Assembly: GCF_008807015.1 (NCBI RefSeq)
Contig: NZ_CP031700.1
Span: 992,001-1,056,000 of the forward strand
From: Neisseria zalophi
GTDB lineage: Bacteria; Pseudomonadota; Gammaproteobacteria; Burkholderiales; Neisseriaceae
DNA: 64,000 nucleotides
Reading direction: 5' to 3'
Shown here: one piece after another, positions 44,887 through 53,513 of the stretch
Numbering within the stretch: the stretch's first letter is position 1
Layout: every line of letters begins with the position of its first letter
Program-made: the position numbers and the translations under genes
Notes under the pieces: model-generated
What the model was told of the DNA's origin: nothing
Seen by the model: only the letters and a program-made list of their open reading frames with translations
Database searches by the model: none

Positions 44887-46419
44887 ATGCAATTTATATT
44901 ATTGGATAGGGGAGAAAAATTACCTATTGATGCTAAAAATTTAGTATGCTTGGCAATTGATCGCTGGAATGATTATTCTTTTGTAACAATGTTTTATATG
45001 ACCGTATTTGATGAAGAAGGTCAAGAGAGTCATATAGGGAATATTAAAATAGGCTTTGAGAAGCAAACAATTGATATATCTACTTATCAAAAAATACAAG
45101 AAATTTTCAGTGGAAAAATATTTGATAGATTACCAGAAACATTTTTTTCTCTTGGTCAAGATGTTGATTTTTATATTGAGATATGGAAATTACCTAATCA
45201 TATCAAAAGATTTATCTTAGAAAATTTAAATGATGTTGTTTATAAACCTGAGCTTGTAAATAAATTTAATAACGAACCTGTATTTGAAACTTCTCTAATG
45301 AGAGATCTAAGAGAACAAACAATAAAAGATCAATTTAGCCGCATTTTAGAAGATAAATCTCCATTAAGTGAGTTTCACTTTTATTTTATTCGTACCGAAC
45401 AAGAAGAAAATATGGGCAAAATAAATCTTGAATTTAATGTTGTTCCAAATTCTATGCCAAGTTCAAATATACATGCCATTATTGGTAGAAATGGTGTTGG
45501 TAAAACAACATTATTAAATGGAATGATTAAATCATTTATAGATAAATCTGATGATAAAGAAGGGGCGTTCTATCAAAAGCATTTTGGTTTTTCTAAAGGG
45601 GTTAAAAAAATTAGTGACGATTATTTTAGTTATCTAATTGCTGTATCTTTTAGCATATTTGACCCATTTATTCCTAACCAAGAAAATCTCCAATATTATT
45701 GGTATATTGGTTTGAAGGAATCAAATGAAAAACTAAAAGAGCCACAAGCATATTTTAAAGATGATTTTTGGCAATCATTTAGTAAATGTAAAAGCTTTTC
45801 AGCCAAAAAAGAACGCTGGCTTAATGCAATTAGAGCTCTAGAATCTGATAATAATTTTGCTGAAATGCAATTAAGTAACTTGATGAATAATGATTTTAAT
45901 GAAGAGAAAATTTTAAAATCTATCAAGCGCATGAGTTCTGGGCATGCTTCTGTTTTATTAATCATTACACAATTAGTTGCAAGAGTTGAAGAAAAAACAC
46001 TCGTTTTACTTGATGAGCCTGAAATCCATCTACATCCTCCTCTTCTATCGGCTTTCATTCGGGCCTTGTCAGAATTACTGGATAACAGAAATGGAATTGC
46101 AATTATTGCGACACACTCTCCTGTTGTTTTACAAGAAATACCTAAATCATGCGTATGGAAAATTGAGCGGACAGGAAGACGAACAGATCCTTTTAGACCA
46201 AAGATTGAAACTTTTGGGGAAAATGTGGGGGTTCTGACACGAGAAGTATTTGGTTTGGAAGTAATGAAATCGGGATTTCATAGGATATTAACCAAAAAAG
46301 TAGAAGAAGGAGGTAGCTATGATGAGATTGTTTCTGAGTTTCAGGAACAACTGGGTTCTGAAGCAAAAATTCTCCTACGAACATTAATTAAATTACGAGA
46401 TAATCAAAATAATGGATAG
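44887..46419 (+). CDS. ABC/RecF-type ATPase of a Septu-like pair (PtuA-like)
   Basis: Protein of about 510 residues. An unusual N-terminal region (1-195) comes before Walker A AIIGRNGVGKTTLLNG (about 196). The ABC signature is RMSSGHASVLLII (about 352), Walker B TLVLLDEPEIHLHPP (about 377), and H-loop IIATHSPVVLQEI (about 412). ATG 44887 has AAGGA at 44876-44880 with good spacing; ATG 44881 is too close. An HNH nuclease gene follows after 7 bases, the ptuA-ptuB plan of Septu. Strongly AT-rich. The N-terminal region is unlike what I recall of classic PtuA, so it may be a separate branch. Confidence 0.75.
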   Translation: MQFILLDRGEKLPIDAKNLVCLAIDRWNDYSFVTMFYMTVFDEEGQESHIGNIKIGFEKQTIDISTYQKIQEIFSGKIFDRLPETFFSLGQDVDFYIEIWKLPNHIKRFILENLNDVVYKPELVNKFNNEPVFETSLMRDLREQTIKDQFSRILEDKSPLSEFHFYFIRTEQEENMGKINLEFNVVPNSMPSSNIHAIIGRNGVGKTTLLNGMIKSFIDKSDDKEGAFYQKHFGFSKGVKKISDDYFSYLIAVSFSIFDPFIPNQENLQYYWYIGLKESNEKLKEPQAYFKDDFWQSFSKCKSFSAKKERWLNAIRALESDNNFAEMQLSNLMNNDFNEEKILKSIKRMSSGHASVLLIITQLVARVEEKTLVLLDEPEIHLHPPLLSAFIRALSELLDNRNGIAIIATHSPVVLQEIPKSCVWKIERTGRRTDPFRPKIETFGENVGVLTREVFGLEVMKSGFHRILTKKVEEGGSYDEIVSEFQEQLGSEAKILLRTLIKLRDNQNNG

Positions 46420-46426
46420 ATTATAA

Positions 46427-47281
46427 ATGATTCGATTGACTTTACCAGAAAACATACAGGATCATGAAAAAATCATTGATTTATGTTGTGAAAAAAATAT
46501 TCGATATAAGTCAGATATATTGACTAATAAAAATTTTTTACTGGCAGCGGGAAATTGTTACAACGATCTTTCTGCTACCAATGATTTGTACCTGCTAAAT
46601 GATAAATTGCCTGAAGGAGAAAATATAAATGGAAATTTAAAAAATGAATATATGGTTCAGCTATATAATTATTGCTTACGAGATTGTAGGTGTGGGAATA
46701 TATATGACACAATTATTAACCTAGCAAAATCTCCAGAAATACAGTGCCCTTTTTGTGGCGGCATTAGTATTCCATCTCAATTAGACCATTTTTTACCTAA
46801 AGTAAGATATGGGCATTTTGCTGTCTTCCCTTATAACTTAATTCCAATATGCAAGGATTGTAATACCGAGTATAAGAAAGAATTCCTTCCAACGACAAAA
46901 GGTAAGCAGTTAATCCATCCTTATTTGGATGATAATTGCTTTTTCAATCAGCAATGGTTATATGCTAAATATATTAATAGCACTATAGAATATAGCGTTG
47001 AACCTCCTAATGATTGGTCAAATGATAAAAAAGAAAAAGTACTTTTTCATTTTGAAATATTTAAGCTTAAAGAAAGATTTGCTCAAAATGCAGTAGGCAC
47101 TTTATCGGATTTGTTAGTTCAAATAGAAAATTCTAAACTTTATGGTATGGATATGGATATTTTTGAAAAAAGCATTTTAGATTCTGTTATTCAAAAGGAA
47201 AGTAGAATAAATCATTGGAAAAGAGTTTTGTATTCAGCAGTCAAAAGTGAACTTCAAAATATTTGGCAGGAATCTAGTTAG
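46427..47281 (+). CDS. HNH endonuclease of a Septu-like pair (PtuB-like)
   Basis: Nuclease of 284 residues. The HNH core with structural zinc reads CPFCGGISIPSQLDHFLPKV (about 104-123), then PYNLIPICKDCNTEYKKEF (about 131-149): two CxxC pairs, the DH pair and the CN. DHFLPK..NL.P.C..CN is the pattern of PtuB-type effectors. The N-terminal 100 residues and the C-terminal helices are not recognised. It would cut DNA when released or activated by the ATPase; this is inferred from the Septu family. Confidence 0.75.
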   Translation: MIRLTLPENIQDHEKIIDLCCEKNIRYKSDILTNKNFLLAAGNCYNDLSATNDLYLLNDKLPEGENINGNLKNEYMVQLYNYCLRDCRCGNIYDTIINLAKSPEIQCPFCGGISIPSQLDHFLPKVRYGHFAVFPYNLIPICKDCNTEYKKEFLPTTKGKQLIHPYLDDNCFFNQQWLYAKYINSTIEYSVEPPNDWSNDKKEKVLFHFEIFKLKERFAQNAVGTLSDLLVQIENSKLYGMDMDIFEKSILDSVIQKESRINHWKRVLYSAVKSELQNIWQESS

Positions 47282-47296
47282 GGAATTAGGTAATTA

Positions 47297-47333
47297 AATG
47301 CCGTCTGAAAAATAAGTTTCAGACGGCATTTTA
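47297..47333 (+). terminator. Terminator built from the AT-DUS dialect
   Basis: ATGCCGTCTGAA and TTCAGACGGCAT enclose a short loop and are followed by TTTTA. Both arms carry AT- instead of the AG- start found elsewhere in the window; AT-DUS is the dialect of N. meningitidis/gonorrhoeae. It ends the island genes. Confidence 0.9.
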
Positions 47334-47348
47334 TTTTCCAGACAAACA

Positions 47349-47366
47349 TTTCAGGCCGTCTGAAAA
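47349..47366. repeat. Right copy of the 18-base direct repeat bordering the hrpA island
   Basis: Same word as at 43291-43308, here directly after the TAG that ends the hrpA N-part. Confidence 0.8.
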
Positions 47367-48767
47367 CTACCTAAAATTCTCTTCCACTGCCCCGAGCTCA
47401 AGCAACACCTGAAAGCCGTCGTTGATATAGCGTTGGTCGGGCGCTTCTAAAAAAGGGAAGGCGGCGACGTCGCCGAGTTTTAAGGCAGCCATGCGCAGGA
47501 TGACGGCGGCTAGATTGCTGCGGATGATTTCGGGGTCGGTAAATTCGGGGCGGCTTTCAAAGTCTTCTTCGGAATAGAGGCGGATGGCTACGCCGGCGGA
47601 TACGCGGCCGCAACGGCCGGAGCGCTGGCGTGCGGCGGCTTGGGAAATTTTTTCTACATGAAGCTGCTCGACTTTGGCGCGGGCTGAATAGCGTTTTACC
47701 CTTGCCAAGCCGGTATCGATTACGTATTTGATGCCGGGCACGGTAAGCGAGGTTTCGGCGACGTTGGTGGCCAAAACAATGCGGCGGTTGTTGCCGCTCG
47801 GGTGAAAAATTTTATGCTGTTCGGCCGCCGATAAGCGGGCGAACAGGGGCAGGATTTCGTCGTTGCGGCGCAGGGGCGATTTGCGCAGGGCTTCGGCAGC
47901 TTCGCGGATTTCGCGCTCGCCGGGTAGGAATACCAGAATATCGCCTTTGCCCAAGCGCACCAGTTCGTCGGCGGCATCGACTATGGCATCGGCGATTTCG
48001 ATTTCCGCTTCGTCTTCATCTTGCGAATGCAGAGGGCGGTAAACAATGTCGACCGGAAAGGTGCGCCCGCTCACTTCCAATACGGGGGCGTTGTTGAAAT
48101 GGCGGGAAAAGCGTTCGGCATCAATGGTGGCCGAGGTGATGATCACTTTTAAATCGGGGCGGCGCGGCAGTAGCTGCTTGAGGTAGCCGAGCAGAAAATC
48201 AATATTGAGGCTGCGTTCGTGCGCTTCGTCGATAATAATGGTGTCGTAGGCGGTGAGGTAGCGGTCGGTTTGGGTTTCGGCAAGCAGAATGCCGTCGGTC
48301 ATCAGTTTGATATAGGCATCGCGCGATGTGTTGTCGTTGAAGCGCACTTTATAGCCGACGGTTTGGCCGATGGGGCTGCCGAGTTCTTCGGCAATCCGCT
48401 CGGCAACCGAGCGCGCCGCCAGCCGCCGCGGTTGGGTGTGGCCGATGAGCCCGGCGGTGCCGCGCCCGAGTTCCAAGCAGATTTTCGGCAGCTGGGTGGT
48501 TTTGCCCGAGCCGGTTTCGCCGCAGATAATGGTGACCTGATTGGCGGCGATGGCGGCTTTGATGTCGTCTAAACGTTCGTGTACGGGCAGGGTGCCGTCG
48601 TATTGCGGTGTGGGCAGCGCGGCTTGGCGTTTCAGAAAAATGTCGTGTGATTTTTGGTATTTTTTCTCAACGGAGGCCATACCGCCGAAACGCTTGGGAT
48701 TTTTAAAGGCGTTGCGTAGAAAATGGCGGTCTTTAGAGAGGGTTTGCGATAAATCGGGTTGGGGCAT
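47367..48767 (-). CDS. hrpA: HrpA-type RNA helicase, N-terminal helicase part (interrupted gene)
   Basis: DEAH-box RNA helicase core of 466 residues. Motif [15 protein letters not shown] (about 83), motif [21 protein letters not shown] (about 178), motif III TSATID (about 211), motif [22 protein letters not shown] (about 383). It stops after [10 protein letters not shown], inside the winged-helix/HA2 link where intact HrpA continues with the part now at 43284-40588. ATG 48767 is taken as start; the frame is open to a TTG at 48794. HrpA proteins usually have about 1300 residues, which equals the sum of both halves. All ATPase motifs survive, so residual activity is possible. Confidence 0.9.
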   Translation of the reverse strand: MPQPDLSQTLSKDRHFLRNAFKNPKRFGGMASVEKKYQKSHDIFLKRQAALPTPQYDGTLPVHERLDDIKAAIAANQVTIICGETGSGKTTQLPKICLELGRGTAGLIGHTQPRRLAARSVAERIAEELGSPIGQTVGYKVRFNDNTSRDAYIKLMTDGILLAETQTDRYLTAYDTIIIDEAHERSLNIDFLLGYLKQLLPRRPDLKVIITSATIDAERFSRHFNNAPVLEVSGRTFPVDIVYRPLHSQDEDEAEIEIADAIVDAADELVRLGKGDILVFLPGEREIREAAEALRKSPLRRNDEILPLFARLSAAEQHKIFHPSGNNRRIVLATNVAETSLTVPGIKYVIDTGLARVKRYSARAKVEQLHVEKISQAAARQRSGRCGRVSAGVAIRLYSEEDFESRPEFTDPEIIRSNLAAVILRMAALKLGDVAAFPFLEAPDQRYINDGFQVLLELGAVEENFR

Positions 48768-48820
48768 GGCGGCGGTAATTTTTAGGGAAAACAAAGGGTG
48801 TCATTATAACTGATAACCAC

Positions 48821-49276
48821 TTATAAAAGCGGGCCGTCTGAAAGCAGTTCGGCTTGATTTAATATGTCGGCCAGTCGGGTTGGCAGGCGGGTGATTTTTT
48901 GGGCGGTGTAGTCGAAGCAGACCATGCCGGTTTGTATTTTGGCAATGCTTTTGCCGTCGTTTTGGCGGCGGATGTGGTAGCGCAATTCAAAACCGCTGCG
49001 GCCGATGTCGCCGCAACCCATTTCGATTTCTAGGATATCGCCGTAATGCGCCTGCGCCAGATATTGCACGGCGGCATCGCCCATAATCAGGCCGGCGCCG
49101 CCGGCGTCTAATTCGGTGAAACCGTGTGCCGCCAGCCAGCGCATACGGCTTTCATGGCATAAGCCCAGCACGGCATCGTTGGCAAGGTGGTTGCCGTAAT
49201 TGATATCGCCAACGCGCACGCGGATTTGGGTGCGGAGTAAAACGGCGGCGGGTAGGGGCACTTGGATTCTGGCCAT
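48821..49276 (-). CDS. Acyl-CoA thioesterase, hotdog fold (4-hydroxybenzoyl-CoA thioesterase type)
   Basis: Product of 151 residues. VRVGDINYGNHLANDAVLGL (about 20) carries the catalytic Asp/Asn-His region (GDxNxxxHxxN), followed by the hotdog helix and LAQAHYGDILEIEMGCGDIG. The substrate chain is unknown. It lies 54 bases after hrpA's start on the opposite reading side, same strand, and may be its upstream operon partner. A DUS forms part of the 3' end (LLSDG). Confidence 0.85.
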   Translation of the reverse strand: MARIQVPLPAAVLLRTQIRVRVGDINYGNHLANDAVLGLCHESRMRWLAAHGFTELDAGGAGLIMGDAAVQYLAQAHYGDILEIEMGCGDIGRSGFELRYHIRRQNDGKSIAKIQTGMVCFDYTAQKITRLPTRLADILNQAELLSDGPLL

Positions 49277-49607
49277 AATCAGGCTTTCTTTAATAAGGGG
49301 GTGGGTTATTGTAGCGGATTTTGTGTTTCCGGTTTTATTGAATCGGCTGCTTAAGAGGCCGTCTGAAAAAAATAAGTGTTTGAAATAAGGGTGTTATGGT
49401 GCGGTGTTGTTTCGGTTGGTTGGGCGGTGGGCGGCGGTGGTTTTCAGACGGCCTCTTGGGCAGGCTGGGGGATGTTTGTCATCTATATGGAACAACACGG
49501 CTTTGCGAATGTCTGATTTCTGTTGCTGCATGTAGTTTTGGCGGCGAAACTGCTATAATTCATGCTTAACGTTTATTTCTTTTTTATCAATTCGGAGGAT
49601 TCACCTT
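49277..49607. promoter_or_regulatory. Divergent region with fba promoter
   Basis: Contains two DUS (near 49357 and 49440). TGCTATAAT at 49551-49559 is an extended -10 box 50 bases before fba, with a poor -35. GGAGG at 49592-49596 is the fba ribosome site. Nothing else was recognised. Confidence 0.55.
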
Positions 49608-50672
49608 ATGGCTCTCGTTTCCATGCGCCAATTGCTCGACCATGCTGCCGAAAACAGCTACGGCCTGCCTGCTTTTAATGTAAACAATCTTGAACAGATG
49701 CGGGCGATTATGGAAGCCGCCGATCAGGTGAATGCGCCTGTGATTGTTCAGGCCAGTGCGGGTGCGCGTAAATATGCGGGCGCACCTTTTTTACGCCATT
49801 TGATTTTGGCAGCCGTTGAAGAGTTTCCCCATATTCCGGTGGTGATGCACCAAGACCACGGCGCGTCGCCCGATGTGTGCCAGCGTTCTATCCAGCTCGG
49901 TTTCAGCTCGGTGATGATGGACGGTTCGTTATTGGCCGACGGTAAAACCCCTTCTACTTATGAATACAATGTAGAAGTGACCCGTAAAGTGGTTGAGTTT
50001 TCCCATGCTTGCGGCGTGTCGGTAGAGGGTGAAATCGGCGTTTTGGGCAATTTGGAAACCGGTGAAGCCGGTGAGGAAGACGGCGTCGGCGCGGTCGGCA
50101 AACTTTCTCATGACCAAATGTTAACCAGCGTGGAAGATGCTACCCGCTTTGTGCGCGATACCGGTGTGGACGCATTGGCTATTGCGATTGGTACCAGCCA
50201 CGGTGCGTATAAATTTACCCGTCCGCCTACAGGCGATGTATTGCGTATCGACCGCATTAAAGAAATTCACGAAGCCCTGCCGAATACCCATATTGTGATG
50301 CACGGCTCCAGCTCGGTGCCGCAAGAATGGTTGAAAGTGATTAACGAACACGGCGGTGCGATTGGCGAAACTTATGGCGTACCGGTTGAGGAAATCGTAG
50401 AGGGTATTAAACACGGTGTGCGCAAGGTGAATATCGATACCGACTTACGTTTGGCTTCCACCGGCGCCATCCGCCGCTTTATGGCGGAAAATCCGGCCGA
50501 GTTCGACCCGCGCAAATATCTGGCTAAAACCGTAGAAGCCATGAAACAAATCTGTATCGACCGCTATTTGGCTTTCGGTTGCGAAGGCCAAGCCGGCAAA
50601 ATTAAACCGGTTTCGCTGGAAGTGATGGCGAATAAATACGCTAAAGGCGAATTGGCGCAAATTGTGAAATAA
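49608..50672 (+). CDS. fba: Class II fructose-bisphosphate aldolase
   Basis: Zinc-dependent aldolase of glycolysis and gluconeogenesis, 354 residues. [20 protein letters not shown] opens the barrel; [14 protein letters not shown] (about 80) holds zinc-binding His; [13 protein letters not shown] (about 143) and [13 protein letters not shown] (about 202) supply further zinc and substrate ligands; [14 protein letters not shown] (about 229) and [10 protein letters not shown] (about 274) bind phosphate. Length and the long C-terminal tail match the type B class. A non-DUS terminator follows. Confidence 0.97.
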   Translation: MALVSMRQLLDHAAENSYGLPAFNVNNLEQMRAIMEAADQVNAPVIVQASAGARKYAGAPFLRHLILAAVEEFPHIPVVMHQDHGASPDVCQRSIQLGFSSVMMDGSLLADGKTPSTYEYNVEVTRKVVEFSHACGVSVEGEIGVLGNLETGEAGEEDGVGAVGKLSHDQMLTSVEDATRFVRDTGVDALAIAIGTSHGAYKFTRPPTGDVLRIDRIKEIHEALPNTHIVMHGSSSVPQEWLKVINEHGGAIGETYGVPVEEIVEGIKHGVRKVNIDTDLRLASTGAIRRFMAENPAEFDPRKYLAKTVEAMKQICIDRYLAFGCEGQAGKIKPVSLEVMANKYAKGELAQIVK

Positions 50673-50690
50673 AATCGGATTAAGCCTAAA

Positions 50691-50722
50691 AAACACCCGC
50701 TTATTCAAGCCGGGTGTTTTTT
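50691..50722 (+). terminator. Rho-independent terminator after fba
   Basis: AAACACCCG and CGGGTGTTTTTT around an 11-base loop, 18 bases after the stop. Confidence 0.9.
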
Positions 50723-50808
50723 ATCGCCTGCAATAATTGCCGCAAGCCATACACATCTTAGAACGAATACCTTACAATAGCCCCGTTTTAACCTAATGAA
50801 AGCAGCCC

Positions 50809-51528
50809 ATGATTGCCGTTATCGGTGGCAGCGGCCTAACCCGTTTGCCGGAACTACACATCACTCAGCGCCGTATTGTGCGCACCCCGTACGGATTAAC
50901 CAGCAGCCCGTTATTGTTTGGCAAACTGGGCAGCCGGGATATTGTTTTCCTTGCCCGCCACGGGCTGAATCATTCATTGGCGCCGCATGAAATCAACTAT
51001 CGCGCCAATATTTGGGCTTTGGATTCTGTTGGCGCGGAAAATATTGTGGCCGTGTCTTCCGTTGCCGCGTTGAGCGAATCTTTCGAGCCGGGCGCTTTGG
51101 TGATGCCCGATGATTTGATTGACTACACATTTAACCGTGCCAGCACATTTTTTGAAGGCAAATCGCAAGAAGTGGTGCATACCGATTTTTCTTATCCTTA
51201 TGATAGTGAATTGCGAAATGCATTATTGGAACATGCGGCTTCACACGGCACGCCGATATATAACCAAGCGGTTTACGGCTGTATTCAAGGGCCGCGCCTA
51301 CCGACCCGCGCCGAAGCGCGCCGCTACCGCCAAGACGGTGTGGACATTATCGGTATGACCGGTATGCCCGAAGCAGTATTGGCACGGGAATTATCACTGC
51401 CTTATGCACATATTTGCGGTGTGACCGGTATGGCTTGTGTGGCGACAGGTAATGGTAATGCGGATAGCTGTAGTTTGGATGCGCTCGGTGCGATTGAGAA
51501 AATCCGCCGTCTGTTGGTGGATTTATAG
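50809..51528 (+). CDS. mtiP: S-methyl-5'-thioinosine/thioadenosine phosphorylase
   Basis: Purine-nucleoside phosphorylase family enzyme of 239 residues for methylthioadenosine salvage. Phosphate-binding GGSGLTRL (6-13) and LARHGLNHSLAPHEINYRAN (about 48) are typical of MTAP. The base-binding region reads MTGMPEAVLARELSLPYAHI (about 184). The word VYGCIQGPRLPTRAEA (about 155) places it in the same family. I recall similar enzymes in Pseudomonas preferring methylthioinosine, but the base preference cannot be read safely here. Confidence 0.85.
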   Translation: MIAVIGGSGLTRLPELHITQRRIVRTPYGLTSSPLLFGKLGSRDIVFLARHGLNHSLAPHEINYRANIWALDSVGAENIVAVSSVAALSESFEPGALVMPDDLIDYTFNRASTFFEGKSQEVVHTDFSYPYDSELRNALLEHAASHGTPIYNQAVYGCIQGPRLPTRAEARRYRQDGVDIIGMTGMPEAVLARELSLPYAHICGVTGMACVATGNGNADSCSLDALGAIEKIRRLLVDL

Positions 51529-51549
51529 GCCGTCTGAAAAAGGCCGTCT
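51527..51549. repeat. Two DUS in direct tandem
   Basis: TAGGCCGTCTGAA is followed at once by AAAGGCCGTCTGAA in the same orientation, between mtiP and mogA; the TAG stop of mtiP touches the first copy. Elsewhere in the window pairs are inverted. Confidence 0.8.
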
Positions 51550-51565
51550 GAAAGTGGGGGATAAA

Positions 51566-52147
51566 ATGAATGCAAACTTGGAAACCGTAACCATCGGCCT
51601 GCTTTCGGCCAGCGACCGTGCCAGTAGCGGCGTATATCGTGATGAGGGAATTCCCGCTTTGAAAACATGGCTGGCGTCGGCTGTTTGCAATCCGATTCGT
51701 TTTGTTGAGGCACTGGTGCCGGATGAGCGCGATACCATCGAAGCGGCGCTATGCAAAATGGCCGATAGAGATGGCTGCCATCTTGTTTTTACTACAGGGG
51801 GTACCGGCCCGGCTGTCCGCGATATTACTCCGGAAGCAACCTTAGCCGTAGTCGATAAGGAAATGCCCGGTTTTGGCGAGCAAATGCGTCAAATCAGCCT
51901 TTATTATGTGCCGACGGCAATTCTTTCGCGGCAAACGGCGGGTATTCGGGGCAAATGCCTGATTGTCAACCTGCCCGGCCGCCCGAAAGCGATAGCCGAA
52001 ACACTCGGCGGTGTGCGTGACGAGGGCGGCAATATGAAGGTGCACGGGCTGTTTAGCGCGATTCCGTATTGTATTGATTTAATCGGCGGCGCGTTTATCG
52101 AAACAGATGAGGCAGTTTGCAAAGCATTTCGCCCGAAAAGTTCATAA
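51566..52147 (+). CDS. mogA: Molybdopterin adenylyltransferase
   Basis: Activates molybdopterin with AMP for molybdenum insertion. The 193 residues match MogA length. IGLLSASDRASSGVYRDEGI is at the start, LVFTTGGTGPAVRDITPEAT (about 72) is the nucleotide-binding loop, and LIVNLPGRPKAIAETLGG (about 132) closes the site. GGGGG stands before ATG 51566; in-frame codons further upstream lie inside mtiP and the DUS pair. Confidence 0.9.
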   Translation: MNANLETVTIGLLSASDRASSGVYRDEGIPALKTWLASAVCNPIRFVEALVPDERDTIEAALCKMADRDGCHLVFTTGGTGPAVRDITPEATLAVVDKEMPGFGEQMRQISLYYVPTAILSRQTAGIRGKCLIVNLPGRPKAIAETLGGVRDEGGNMKVHGLFSAIPYCIDLIGGAFIETDEAVCKAFRPKSS

Positions 52148-52279
52148 GCTGTTATGATAGGGAATAATATTACCCGATAGACCTGCGATTAGGGTTTATC
52201 TTGTTTTTCATTAATGGATTCCTGCCGCAAGATTGGCAACAAGCCGGATACATGGGTTTATAGAAATGATGAATATATG

Positions 52280-52307
52280 AGGCCGTCTGAAATGTTTCAG
52301 ACGGCCT
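52280..52307. terminator. DUS hairpin after mogA
   Basis: AGGCCGTCTGAA and its inverse with a short centre, about 130 bases after the mogA stop. Confidence 0.7.
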
Positions 52308-52396
52308 GTCATCGCTAATAAACGTTGTATTCGGTTTGGTAAACATGAGCCGCAGAAGAACCGTTGCCTGTTGGGGCGGCGTGTTAGGAGAGTTTG

Positions 52397-53446
52397 ATGA
52401 GTAGTAAAAAAAATACCGGTAGTAAACGCGAATGGCGTGACGGCGGCAGCGCGAAAAAGGTTACCCGTCGTAAACCTGAAACCCGTTTTTCAGACGGCCT
52501 TAAACATTCGGATGGCCGTAAAGGTAAGGCGGAAAAAAGCGACCGTAAAGCGGCGGCTGCCGCAACAAGCGCGGCGCCTAAAACTCAGGCAACCCGTGCG
52601 AAAAAATTGGTTGTGCGCAGCCCCAATCAGAAAATTGTCGAGCGTGCCCGCGATTTAAAAGAAAAGCGCTCCGATTTAGACAGCTTCGAGCCCGTGCGCC
52701 TGCAAAAAGCCTTGGCCGCTTCCGGTGTCGGTTCGCGGCGTGAAATGGAAGAATGGATTGCACAAGGCTTGGTTACGGTGAACGGTAAAAAAGCGCAGCT
52801 TGGCGATAAAGTTTCCCCCGATGATCATGTGTTGGTAAAAGGCAATGTGATTAAGTTGAAATGGCCCGACCGCCTGCCGCGCATTATTTTGTATTATAAG
52901 CAGGAAGGTGAAATCGTATCGCGTGATGATCCGCAGGGGCGAGTGAGTATTTTCGACCGCTTGCCGCAGGCGGCCAGCAGCCGTTGGGTGGCTATCGGCC
53001 GTTTGGATATCAATACCAGCGGCTTGCTGATTCTGACTACTTCGGGCGAATTGGTAAACCGTTTTGCCCATCCCAGCTTTGAAGTCGAGCGCGAATACGC
53101 CGTGCGCGTGTTGGGCGGCCTGACCACCGAACAGATGAAAATGCTCACCGAAGAAGGTGTCATGCTGGAAGACGGTTTAGCCAAAGTAGAGCGCATCTAC
53201 GAGCAAGGCGGGGAAGGGGCGAACAAGTGGTATAACGTGGTGATTAAAGAAGGCCGTAACCGCGAAGTGCGGCGCATTTTTGAAAGCCAAGGTTTAACCG
53301 TGAGCCGGCTAGTGCGCGTCGGGTTTGGCCCGATTGGATTGCCGAATCGTTTAAAACGCGGGCAGTTTTATGAATTGAACCCTGCCGAGGTTGCCAATAT
53401 TATGAAGTGGGCGGATATGCCGCTGCCGGGAAGCCGCCGCCGTTAA
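52397..53446 (+). CDS. rluB: 23S rRNA pseudouridine synthase RluB
   Basis: Makes pseudouridine at position 2605 of 23S rRNA (E. coli numbering). The 349 residues include a basic low-complexity N-extension (1-85) in which a DUS is translated as RFSDGLKHSDG. The S4 domain (about 95-150) begins VRLQKALAASGVGSRREMEE. The synthase core has GRLDINTSGLLILTTSGELV (catalytic Asp, about 198) and EGRNREVRRIFESQGLTVSRL (about 287). AGGAGA precedes ATG 52397. Confidence 0.93.
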   Translation: MSSKKNTGSKREWRDGGSAKKVTRRKPETRFSDGLKHSDGRKGKAEKSDRKAAAAATSAAPKTQATRAKKLVVRSPNQKIVERARDLKEKRSDLDSFEPVRLQKALAASGVGSRREMEEWIAQGLVTVNGKKAQLGDKVSPDDHVLVKGNVIKLKWPDRLPRIILYYKQEGEIVSRDDPQGRVSIFDRLPQAASSRWVAIGRLDINTSGLLILTTSGELVNRFAHPSFEVEREYAVRVLGGLTTEQMKMLTEEGVMLEDGLAKVERIYEQGGEGANKWYNVVIKEGRNREVRRIFESQGLTVSRLVRVGFGPIGLPNRLKRGQFYELNPAEVANIMKWADMPLPGSRRR

Positions 53447-53460
53447 GCGTGTCTATCTCA

Positions 53461-53500
53461 AAACAAGACCGTCTGAAATGTTTCAGACGGTCTTGTTTTT
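53461..53500. terminator. Variant DUS hairpin (AGACCGTCTGAA) between rluB and misS
   Basis: AAACAAGACCGTCTGAA and TTCAGACGGTCTTGTTTTT form a long stem between convergent genes. Both arms share the same A/T change in the DUS, so pairing is kept. It can work in both directions. Confidence 0.85.
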
Positions 53501-53513
53501 AATCGGCACAAAC

